Origin: an uncultured beta proteobacterium
Lineage (GTDB): Bacteria > Pseudomonadota > Gammaproteobacteria > Burkholderiales > Burkholderiaceae_C
Assembly (NCBI GenBank): GCA_903920405.1
Contig: CAIXMC010000039.1
Span: 1-11,242 of the forward strand
DNA: 11,242 bases
Reading direction: 5' to 3'
Positions 1-6,446 of the stretch are shown here, one piece after another. The notes under the pieces were generated by a model, which was not told the origin of the DNA, did not search any database, and saw nothing but the letters and a program-made list of their open reading frames with translations. The translations under genes were made by a program, and so were the position numbers. The number at the start of each line of letters is the position of its first letter. Positions within the stretch are counted from its first letter, which is position 1.

Positions 1-7
1 AGTCTGG

Positions 8-27
8 ATTCCCGCCTTCGCGGGAAT
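8..27. repeat. dRS3-like palindrome (ATTCCC-N8-GGGAAT)
   Basis: The stretch reads ATTCCC, eight bases, GGGAAT. It folds into a perfect 8-bp stem (8-15 with 20-27) closed by a CTTC loop. This is the same format as the dRS3 repeat of Neisseria and the similar intergenic hairpins scattered through many proteobacterial genomes. It is one copy at the very edge of the window, so its repeat status in this genome is inferred from resemblance. Such elements can act as recombination or phage-integration targets. Confidence 0.55.
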
Positions 28-388
28 GACGATGGTGGCATCTAAACGGTTACGAACCAGTGCACCCGAATTCGATAGTTGATTGTAAGTCATTGATGTT
101 TAATGAGTATATGACACCATTACAAACGCCATGAATTTAGGAATGTTTTATAAAATCAATTAGTTAGGCTCGTCAACTGTTGAACTCGGGAGTGCCGGTT
201 AGAATACAATCACTGTCGTTGATTGTTGTTGGTGATGCAAGGTTTTGCGTCACCATTGATGTGGTTCAAATAGCTTAGGTATGCACCACTTATTATTACT
301 CCCAAAAATCATGGCGACTTGTCAAAAAATCAATCAGTTGCGATGTGTTTTTGGAGCAACAATAAGTGGGACATCCCTTACAGTTTGC
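28..388. other. Gene-free AT-rich region upstream of tRNA-Leu
   Basis: No convincing coding frame is visible on either strand. The region holds one good hairpin (231-254) and a repeated 9-mer CATTGATGT (about 92-100 and 253-261). It must carry the tRNA promoter. A weak candidate is TTGCGA at 338-343, a 17-base spacer and AATAAG at 361-366, which would start transcription some 15 bases before the mature tRNA. A second weak -35-like element, TTGTCA, lies at 319-324. Neither is strong enough to call alone. Confidence 0.5.
231..254 (+). repeat. Intergenic hairpin
   Basis: GGTGATGCAA (231-240) pairs with TTGCGTCACC (245-254) over ten positions, with one T-G wobble and a GGTT loop. The stem is strong, but no T tract follows on the plus strand and no A tract precedes it that would give U residues on the minus strand. 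It is therefore not a standard intrinsic terminator. It could be the 3' end of an upstream transcript, a structured RNA element or a small repeat. Function unknown. Confidence 0.4.
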
Positions 389-481
389 GCCCGAGTGGTG
401 AAATAGGTAGACACATCGGACTTAAAATCCGCCGCTTCGTGAATAACGGGCGTACCGGTTCGACCCCGGTCTCGGGCACCA
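389..481 (+). tRNA. tRNA-Leu (anticodon UAA)
   Basis: The acceptor arms GCCCGAG (389-395) and CTCGGGC (471-477) pair perfectly. They are followed by discriminator A478 and an encoded CCA at 479-481. The anticodon loop CTTAAAA (421-427) gives anticodon TAA, decoding UUA. The long variable arm between the anticodon and T arms is the class II type expected of leucine tRNA. The T arm shows the usual GGTTCGA core at 458-464. The gene faces the minus-strand genes of the island. tRNA 3' ends are common integration sites for tyrosine integrases, and an integrase fragment lies about 10 kb away. However, I found no second copy of this tRNA's 3' end in the window. Reading frames crossing it on the minus strand are artefacts of the tRNA sequence. 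Confidence 0.95.
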
Positions 482-507
482 GTATTAGATAGTTCACTAT
501 GAATACT
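481..507. repeat. AT-rich hairpin abutting the tRNA 3' end
   Basis: AGTATT (481-486) pairs with AATACT (502-507), and inside it ATAG pairs with CTAT around a small loop. The result is a near-continuous stem starting at the last base of the tRNA CCA. A ten-base palindrome TACTATAGTA (504-513) overlaps its right arm. It could help 3'-end formation of the tRNA transcript, although no T run follows. It could also be part of an attachment-site core. Low GC makes the structure weak. Confidence 0.3.
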
Positions 508-853
508 ATAGTAAAACAAAATGCCAAAAAAATCCATGTAGCCATAAGTGCATGGTTTTGTACCGTGGAATCGGCTTGTTGGTCGTAGTGGCGCGTCGAT
601 CCAAGCATCGTGAGCCAGCATATTGGATCTGAAAATTGAAGTTTATTTCCACCACTCGCCAACGGTTTCATGTGGTTTAGCGACGTAGGATAAATTTTTC
701 CCATTCCCACTGCACAGCGTCCACCACCCAAGGACTATTGCAGTGCAACAACACAGTGACAAGGCAGAACGTTCAAATTCAGTCAATCAAATCATCGCAT
801 GACCACACTCGCAAAGGCGCGTATCCTTCCAAAACGAGAAACACGTTGGCCCG
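482..853. other. Gene-free stretch between tRNA-Leu and hsdR
   Basis: No frame here looks like a real gene. The minus-strand frames that cross it run into the antisense of the tRNA. Besides the hairpin at 481-507 there is a separated inverted repeat, CACTGCA (708-714) with TGCAGTG (739-745). I see no clear intrinsic terminator for hsdR just past its stop codon. Base composition is more AT-rich than the island's coding DNA. Confidence 0.5.
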
Positions 854-3800
854 CTAAAAGACTGACATACTGGCTACCGTGGCTTCTGAGCGCAGCCTTA
901 AATACACCTCATCCACCAGTAAATTCGCCAAGCCCTTGAAGACGATGGGGTATTTCAATGCCTGGTCGGCCATGGCCGAATGCTTTTCCAGCGCATCGAC
1001 CACAGCATTGTTCAGCTTGGTCTCATAAGCACCATTGCCAAATGCCTCCACCGTGTCGTTGGCCTGTGCCTGCTCACGCAAGGTGGGGTCTTCGGCCAGT
1101 TTGCTGATCAAGGTGGTGGCGTAGCCGGTGTAATCGGCCTCGGTCAGGTTGCCTGAAAACACCTCGTTCATTTTTTGAATGATGACAGACAGCCGGTCTC
1201 TTGGGTCTTCCCACGTTACACCAGTGCCTGGCCCCATGGGATTTAACGGCTTGGCCTCGCCGCCTTCCAGACTGAGTTTGTGATCTGTTGCGTCTTTGAT
1301 CTTGTAGCCAGTCAGCCGTGCCGCCCCCTCAAGCTGGTCGCCACCTTCGGCCTTGCCGTACAAGCGTGGCAGCAAACTTTTGGCAAACGCATGAAGCCGT
1401 TCCAAATCCGGGTTGTCGTAATCCCACAATTGCGACAGAAAGTCGTAGGCCACCACATAGGTGGACAAATCGCCTCTGAACAATTCCTGCACTTCCTTGC
1501 TTTGCGCCTTGAAGCGCTCATGCGCCTGATTCAGCGGAGCTTGCATGGCCGCCTGTTTGCCTTTGGGGTCAAAGTAGGCGCGGGCAAAGGTCTCCACCTC
1601 TGACCACAGGTAAATTTGAGCTGCATCGAGTTTTTGCCGCAGTGTGTGAACCAGGTTTTTATCCGTGATGCCTGACAGCTTCGCCGTGCGGTAAAACGGC
1701 AAAAACGCCTTCAGAATGTCTTCTGCATCGTTGCGAAAATCCAGCACAAAGGTCTTTTCTTTGCCTGCATAGGTACGATTCAGCCGTGACAGGGTTTGCA
1801 CCGCCAGCACGCCATCGAGCCGTTTATCGACATACATCGCCACCAGTTTGGGTTGATCAAAGCCGGTTTGAAACTTCGATGCCACGATCAGCAACTGATA
1901 GCCCTCGGTATCAAACGCCAGTTTGATGCTGTCCTCGCGCTCTTGGTGGTCGTTCAGTGCGCCCTCATCGGCATTGACGACCGGGTATTTGGCCTCGGCT
2001 TTGGTGTCGGTCACCTTGCCAGAAAATGCCACCAAGGCTTTGCAATCGGTGTATTTCATGCGGGTGATGTAGGCATCAAATTCTTTCTTGTAGCGCACCG
2101 CCGCCACCCGGCTGTCGGTTACCACCATCGCCTTGGCTTGCCCACCCAGCAAGTGCATCACTTTCTCGCGGAAGTGCTCCACGATGACCGTGATTTTTTG
2201 TGAAATACCCGTGGGATGCAACTGTGCGTAACGAAACAGCTTCTTTTTGGCCTTGCCGCTTTTGACTTCTTTGTCGTCAACCGACTGCGCCAGCCGAAAG
2301 GCAAAGTCGTAGGTGGTGTAGCCTTTGAGTACATCCAGGATAAAGCCTTCTTCAATCGCCTGGCGCATCGAATACACATGAAACGGCTCTGGCAAACCAT
2401 CTGCACCGGTGCGCCCGAACAGTTCCATGGTTTTTGGCTTGGGTGTCGCAGTAAATGCGTAGTACGACACATTTGGCGGGCGCTTGCGTGCGGCGATCAG
2501 CTTGGCGATCTCAAAGTTGATGACATCCTCGCCGGTCAAATCAGCCACCTCCGCGGCGGCCTCTTCATAGGTGCTGGCATCAAATTGCGCCTCGGCAACC
2601 TGCACCTTGCCATCGGTGGTCAATACCTCGCGCAGCTTTACCGCCGCTTTGCCAGACTGGCTGGAGTGCGCCTCGTCCAGAATCAGTGCAAAACGTCGGT
2701 TGCCCAATTGCCCCACCTTGTCGAGCACGTAGGGGAATTTTTGCAAGGTGGTGATGATGATCAGCTTGCCCTTGTCCAGCGCCTCGGCCAATTGGCTGGC
2801 GTTGCCGTCAATTTTTTCAACCACGCCTTCCTGATGGTCAAACTGGTAAATGGTGTCCTGCAACTGCTGATCCAGCACGCGCCGGTCGGTGATGACGATC
2901 ACGCTGCTGAACACCTTTTGGTCATGCGCATCGTGCAAGGCTGCCAGACGGTGCGCCAGCCAGCCAATGGTGTTGGACTTGCCCGAGCCTGCCGAATGCA
3001 TGACCAGATAGTTTTGCCCGACACCCTCACGCAAGGTGGCATCCAGCAGCGCGCGCACCGCATCCCACTGGTGGTAACGCGGAAACAACAGCCGTGGCAT
3101 ATATGTCTTGCGTCCCTTGGCGCTCAGACGTTCGGTCACCTGCACGGCCAGAAACTTGCCCACAATGCCCAGCAGCGCATCGCGTTGCAACACCTCATGC
3201 CACAGGTAGCCGGTGGCGTAGCCACGAACCGTGTCAGTCGCATTGCCAGCCCCGGCACCGCCCAGACCATCGGGCGCGCCCCGGTTAAAAGGTAAAAACG
3301 TGGTGGCAGCACCGGCAAGCTGGGTCGTCATGCGCACTTCATCGGTACTCACCGCAAAATGTACCAAAGCGCGTTTTCCAAACGACAGCAGAGGCTCGGG
3401 TTGGCGGGCTGCACGGTCTATGGGCAGACGGTCAAAACGGTATTGTCGAACAGCATCTTCAATGTTTTGCGTGGTGTCGGTTTTGAGTTCAAGGGTGGCC
3501 AGCGGCAGGCCATTGAGAAACAGAACCAGGTCAATGCAGTTGCGGCAGTGCAGCGAGTAATGCAACTGGCGCACCACACGCAATTTGTTCTTTTGGTACA
3601 GGCCCCAGGTAGCAGGGTTTTGCTGGTTGGCTGGGGCAAACTGCGCCATGCGAAACGTGGCGTTGATGTCCTCAAAACCCTTGCGCAGCACGAACAGCGT
3701 GCCCCACAACTGCGGCTTGTCCTGCCGGATGGTGGGCCGGTCGCGGTCAAGCTCTTCGGCCAGACGGCGCAAAAACACGCCCTCGGGGTCTTGTGTGTGG

Positions 3801-4012
3801 TTCTTGGCAAACCTGGCCCAGGTGTCGGGCTGGGTTTCTTTGACCCAGGCTAAGGCATCCGCCGGGAATAGCCCCAAGCGTGCGTCATAGCCCGCGTCAT
3901 ATTCAAAGCCCTTTTGATAAGGCAATGGTCCGTCACACAACCAGCCGTGGGCTTTGAGGTGCTCGCACACCTCGTCTTCAAAGACGATTTCAGTGTGAAT
4001 GGGGGCGCTCAT
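854..4012 (-). CDS. hsdR: Type I restriction endonuclease subunit R (HsdR)
   Basis: Motor and nuclease subunit of a type I restriction-modification enzyme. It joins HsdM and HsdS, pulls in unmethylated DNA using ATP and cuts at a distance. In this 1052-residue protein the nuclease core is visible at about 161-177, with an Asp in CIDLVLF and the ELK signature (E175, K177). The SF2 motor follows: Walker A SAGSGKS (340-346), DEAH (446-449), TATP (521-524) and the motif VI stretch QTLSRLNR (739-746). The remaining 300 or so residues are the helical C-terminal region. Length is normal and no motif is missing. I chose the ATG at 4012 over the upstream frame because residues from MSAPIHTE onward look like HsdR, and this ATG overlaps the preceding gene's TGA as ATGA. 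The 41 extra upstream codons are the antisense-free overlap with that gene read in another frame. HsdR is last in its operon. Confidence 0.95.
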   Translation of the reverse strand: MSAPIHTEIVFEDEVCEHLKAHGWLCDGPLPYQKGFEYDAGYDARLGLFPADALAWVKETQPDTWARFAKNHTQDPEGVFLRRLAEELDRDRPTIRQDKPQLWGTLFVLRKGFEDINATFRMAQFAPANQQNPATWGLYQKNKLRVVRQLHYSLHCRNCIDLVLFLNGLPLATLELKTDTTQNIEDAVRQYRFDRLPIDRAARQPEPLLSFGKRALVHFAVSTDEVRMTTQLAGAATTFLPFNRGAPDGLGGAGAGNATDTVRGYATGYLWHEVLQRDALLGIVGKFLAVQVTERLSAKGRKTYMPRLLFPRYHQWDAVRALLDATLREGVGQNYLVMHSAGSGKSNTIGWLAHRLAALHDAHDQKVFSSVIVITDRRVLDQQLQDTIYQFDHQEGVVEKIDGNASQLAEALDKGKLIIITTLQKFPYVLDKVGQLGNRRFALILDEAHSSQSGKAAVKLREVLTTDGKVQVAEAQFDASTYEEAAAEVADLTGEDVINFEIAKLIAARKRPPNVSYYAFTATPKPKTMELFGRTGADGLPEPFHVYSMRQAIEEGFILDVLKGYTTYDFAFRLAQSVDDKEVKSGKAKKKLFRYAQLHPTGISQKITVIVEHFREKVMHLLGGQAKAMVVTDSRVAAVRYKKEFDAYITRMKYTDCKALVAFSGKVTDTKAEAKYPVVNADEGALNDHQEREDSIKLAFDTEGYQLLIVASKFQTGFDQPKLVAMYVDKRLDGVLAVQTLSRLNRTYAGKEKTFVLDFRNDAEDILKAFLPFYRTAKLSGITDKNLVHTLRQKLDAAQIYLWSEVETFARAYFDPKGKQAAMQAPLNQAHERFKAQSKEVQELFRGDLSTYVVAYDFLSQLWDYDNPDLERLHAFAKSLLPRLYGKAEGGDQLEGAARLTGYKIKDATDHKLSLEGGEAKPLNPMGPGTGVTWEDPRDRLSVIIQKMNEVFSGNLTEADYTGYATTLISKLAEDPTLREQAQANDTVEAFGNGAYETKLNNAVVDALEKHSAMADQALKYPIVFKGLANLLVDEVYLRLRSEATVASMSVF

Positions 4013-4542
4013 ACCGCGTCCAGCGCTTGCACCTTGCGCGGGCGACCACCCAGGCGGCCATTGGCTCGGGCAGCGTTGGCTTTTTGCGCGGTGCTGGCTT
4101 GGCCGCCCGCCTTGCCCATCGAGGCGGCCATCCATTGGCGCGAGCCCAAAAAGCCCTCCAGCAAGGCCGGCAAATACAGATCAGCATCAAGCTCTGGAAA
4201 GTGAATGCCCAGGCCCGACGGCGAAATTTCAATGCCTGTCAATTGCGCGGGTTTTGCCCCCGCCAGACCCTGCGCGTCATGCGGCTTGAAGGCAATGTCC
4301 AGCCCGCTGCTCAGCGAGATCACCACCCGTCCAATGCGCCGGTCATACCGAGCGGCCACTGCCGTCGGGCTTTGGGCCAGGCGCGCTGCCACCTTGGCGT
4401 TAGCCGTCTGACCTTTGTCAGTGTCAAGGGGTTGGGTGACTGGTGTGCCCGCTGTCACTTCTTTGAAAAACTTGCCCCGCTCCAGCCGGGTGAAGTCCGA
4501 TCGCTGATATTCGGCGCGCATGTCGTCATTAGCCTTCTTCAT
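4009..4542 (-). CDS. BrnA-like/DUF2442 fusion, putative antitoxin of the BrnT module
   Basis: A 177-residue protein directly after brnT. Its start overlaps the end of brnT by 14 bases, and its stop overlaps the hsdR start as ATGA. The N-terminal 30-40 residues (DDMRAEYQRSDF...RGKFFKEV) resemble the openings of small antitoxins found beside BrnT-like toxins. Residues of about 65-138 (YDRRIGRVVISL to LLEGFLG, including GIHFPELDADL) look like a DUF2442 domain. The Ala/Lys-rich tail ends ARANGRLGGRPRK, a basic segment common at the ends of DUF2442 proteins and possibly DNA-binding. The ATG at 4542 was chosen for its AAGGAAA ribosome site a few bases upstream. Position suggests it neutralises BrnT and may repress the operon that ends with hsdR; that is inference. 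A classical BrnA ribbon-helix-helix domain is not obvious, so the antitoxin role is not certain. Confidence 0.7.
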   Translation of the reverse strand: MKKANDDMRAEYQRSDFTRLERGKFFKEVTAGTPVTQPLDTDKGQTANAKVAARLAQSPTAVAARYDRRIGRVVISLSSGLDIAFKPHDAQGLAGAKPAQLTGIEISPSGLGIHFPELDADLYLPALLEGFLGSRQWMAASMGKAGGQASTAQKANAARANGRLGGRPRKVQALDAV

Positions 4543-4801
4543 AAAGTTTCCTTTCTGCGCGGGTGACGCGCCTTGCACTGATCAGGCGGATACCGCCCAG
4601 GCGGTAGGTGTGTGACACAGCCAGCAGGTGCCCCAGGCACGACAACCCAAAAGTGATGTAACGGGACTCAGCCAGCGAATGCTCAGGGTCTGGGCCAGAC
4701 AAGGCCAAGGGGTCAAGAAAAACCGTGGCACCCTCGTCAAAAGGGATACCATGCTTGACCAAGTTGGCGGCGGCTTTGGGTTCATCCCATTCAAAATTCA
4801 T
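4529..4801 (-). CDS. brnT: BrnT family (DUF497) toxin
   Basis: A 90-residue protein of the BrnT type, a RelE-fold ribonuclease toxin that stops translation when not bound by its antitoxin. Family landmarks are all visible: the opening FEWDEPKAAANLVKHGIPFDE, then DPLALSGPDPEHS, the RYITFGLS strand, the HTYRLGGIRLISARR core and the closing RAERKLYEEG. Length is the family norm. It is the first gene after a 166-base gap and probably opens a three-gene operon (brnT, the DUF2442 fusion, hsdR). It overlaps the next gene by 14 bases, the usual toxin-then-antitoxin order of BrnT modules. The start at 4801 is the only one giving the full N-terminal motif. Confidence 0.9.
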   Translation of the reverse strand: MNFEWDEPKAAANLVKHGIPFDEGATVFLDPLALSGPDPEHSLAESRYITFGLSCLGHLLAVSHTYRLGGIRLISARRVTRAERKLYEEG

Positions 4802-4967
4802 ATTGAAGGCATGGTAAGTGATTTACAACAAGTTTTATACCTCATAAATTAAAAAACAATAGCACACTACGCAATACCAGAGCGCCTTAGAGCCGAATTT
4901 GATGAAATTTTTGATGTAGAAAACTTTCCGTGAAACGCTTAGCGCCAACCTAATCGCTTGGGTTATT
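4802..4967 (-). promoter_or_regulatory. AT-rich gap with probable brnT-hsdR promoter
   Basis: This is the only sizeable break in the minus-strand gene cluster, so it should carry the promoter of brnT, the DUF2442 gene and hsdR. On the minus strand there is a TTGTTT (4854-4859) and a TATAAA (4834-4839). The 14-base spacing between them is short, so the exact elements are uncertain. No intrinsic terminator for hsdS stands out. No coding frame is credible here. Confidence 0.35.
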
Positions 4968-6311
4968 TTATATTGCACCGGCTTGGGCTGCAACCTGGGA
5001 GCGCACATCCACCCGGCCCAGCACAGCATCTGCTATTGTTGCTGCACGGAGTTCTTTGAGCAGGGTGATTTCGGCTTTGGCGTGAATAATCAGGTCATCG
5101 ATGCGGGCAGTCTCGGTCTTGACTTGGATCGCTATTGCCTTTTGTTCGGCGAGTGACGGCTTGGGGATTTGAAAGCGCGACAAGTCTTCGCAGGTGAGTG
5201 CGCCCTTTGTGCCGCCTTGACCATCGCTAACCATGCGCAAGGCAGCATACATACCGGTCAACGTCCAAAACAGGTAATCGGTGTCAAAAGCATTGGGGTC
5301 TGCCGCCAGATAGGCCAAGTGCTGGTTGATGGTGGCCTTGATCCGCAACACGGTCACTTGCCCGCGTGTTTTTCCTTGTCCGGTCAGCGCGACCAGCACC
5401 GCACCCGGTTGGGCAATGGGCAGGTGACATGCCCGAAGTGCTTCATCTGTCACAAGTTCTGAGCCTTCAATCACTTCATCTTGATTGACCACGGCACTGT
5501 TGAGCCAGGGGAAAGTACCGCCACTCCAATAGTCCGGGTTGTCTTTCAACGGCGTTGAACCATTGCCAATGCGGGCGTACTTTCCGATGCGCACCATTTG
5601 CCATGTGGCTGGGACTGCGGGACAGAAGATGTTGCCGGTTTCCGTTTTGGCGACCGTGAGGTTCGCGCCGGTGGTCAGGTCGGCAATCACGCTTTGCCGG
5701 TATTCCCCCAGCAACCGAATCAATCCCTCCTTTTCTCGAATCAGCGCATCAATGCGTGCGGTTTCGGTGTCCAGGTAGTTGGCGATGGCTTGTTGTTCGT
5801 CGGGGGGAGGTGTGCAAATTTCAAAATCTGCCAGACTGGAAGTTGACAGCTCGAAGAACGTAGTGCCTTGCCCAAAGGATTGAAGCTCTGCTTTTGCAAG
5901 TGACAAAAAGTAGTAGTAATAGCGGGCATTTTCTTTACCCAACGGCAAAAGGGATCTACACCCTTGATTAGTGCAAAGAGATATTTTGGCAATTGCTACA
6001 TGCCCGATTGGAGCGCGGGTTGATAGAACGATTGAGTCTTGGGAAACGACTGTTGCACCACAGTTAGACAGCCCGAACTCCGTCAACGTTCTTTCGGAAG
6101 ACATGATTTCTGCGCTGTCCAATTTTCCCAAATCGGATGGTGTCACCCAAACAATGCTGCCATCCCAATAGCTTGGCTCCCCACTAAACGGTGTTGCACC
6201 ATTTACAACGCTAAACCTACGTTTGAGTGAATGCACACCCCAATGCTCCGGCACCGCTCCCAGCCAAGCCACGCCGCTGTCTTTGTAGGTTTTATAGGGC
6301 AGAAAGCTCAT
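4968..6311 (-). CDS. hsdS: Type I restriction-modification specificity subunit S (HsdS)
   Basis: DNA-recognition subunit that docks two HsdM copies and fixes the bipartite target site for both methylation and restriction. The 447-residue protein has the expected two-fold plan: target recognition domain 1 (about 30-170), a conserved helical spacer (about 175-225, DEQQAIANYLDTETARIDAL), target recognition domain 2 (about 235-390), and a second helix (about 395-435, AEQKAIAIQVKTETARIDDL). The two helices are clear internal repeats. I chose the ATG at 6311 because it gives the canonical SFLPYKTYKDSGVAWLG opening and has AAGGA upstream. It also overlaps the stop of the small preceding frame as ATGA; the 13 codons further upstream belong to that frame's DNA. 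The DNA of domain 1 is distinctly more AT-rich than the rest, which fits domain exchange. Confidence 0.95.
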   Translation of the reverse strand: MSFLPYKTYKDSGVAWLGAVPEHWGVHSLKRRFSVVNGATPFSGEPSYWDGSIVWVTPSDLGKLDSAEIMSSERTLTEFGLSNCGATVVSQDSIVLSTRAPIGHVAIAKISLCTNQGCRSLLPLGKENARYYYYFLSLAKAELQSFGQGTTFFELSTSSLADFEICTPPPDEQQAIANYLDTETARIDALIREKEGLIRLLGEYRQSVIADLTTGANLTVAKTETGNIFCPAVPATWQMVRIGKYARIGNGSTPLKDNPDYWSGGTFPWLNSAVVNQDEVIEGSELVTDEALRACHLPIAQPGAVLVALTGQGKTRGQVTVLRIKATINQHLAYLAADPNAFDTDYLFWTLTGMYAALRMVSDGQGGTKGALTCEDLSRFQIPKPSLAEQKAIAIQVKTETARIDDLIIHAKAEITLLKELRAATIADAVLGRVDVRSQVAAQAGAI

Positions 6312-6442
6312 GTATCGCCGTCCTTGGCAGTATGTCGGAAATCTCGACACACTGCGGCTTCCAGCAGTTCACCGGTAGCAAAGATGTTTTGCAAATGTTC
6401 AGCCATGCTGTTGCGGATTTGGATTTTTTTACCGGTGCTCAT
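6308..6442 (-). pseudogene. RhuM-family remnant with internal in-frame deletion
   Basis: A 44-codon frame starts four bases after the hsdM stop and ends in an ATGA overlap with the hsdS start. It reads MSTGKKIQIRNSMAEHLQNI and continues to CRDFRHTAKDGDT. The first 12 residues match the opening of RhuM family proteins (KKIEIRNSTAEF...). The next part matches a later piece of the same family (..EHLKNIFATGELQE..IRKFRTTAADG). The roughly 40-50 residues normally between them are missing, as is everything after the DG. RhuM genes often lie between hsdM and hsdS in type I loci, which supports the reading. It could be an inert scar. Because it keeps a start codon and both junctions, it probably still carries ribosomes from hsdM to hsdS. 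RhuM function itself is poorly understood. Confidence 0.72.
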
Positions 6443-6446
6443 GGCC

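Noticed and set aside
334..731. Two minus-strand frames of 95 and 117 codons, one with a hydrophobic stretch
   Set aside because: Both run through the antisense of tRNA-Leu and give the peptide typical of spurious tRNA translations; no ribosome site or family match is visible.
2216..3295. Plus-strand open frame of 359 codons opposite hsdR
   Set aside because: It is the antisense shadow of a gene with intact HsdR motifs; composition is that of a high-GC mirror frame.
4835..5029. Minus-strand frame of 64 codons covering the hsdS end and the gap before brnT
   Set aside because: It overlaps the hsdS 3' end in another frame, has no clear ribosome site and no family resemblance.
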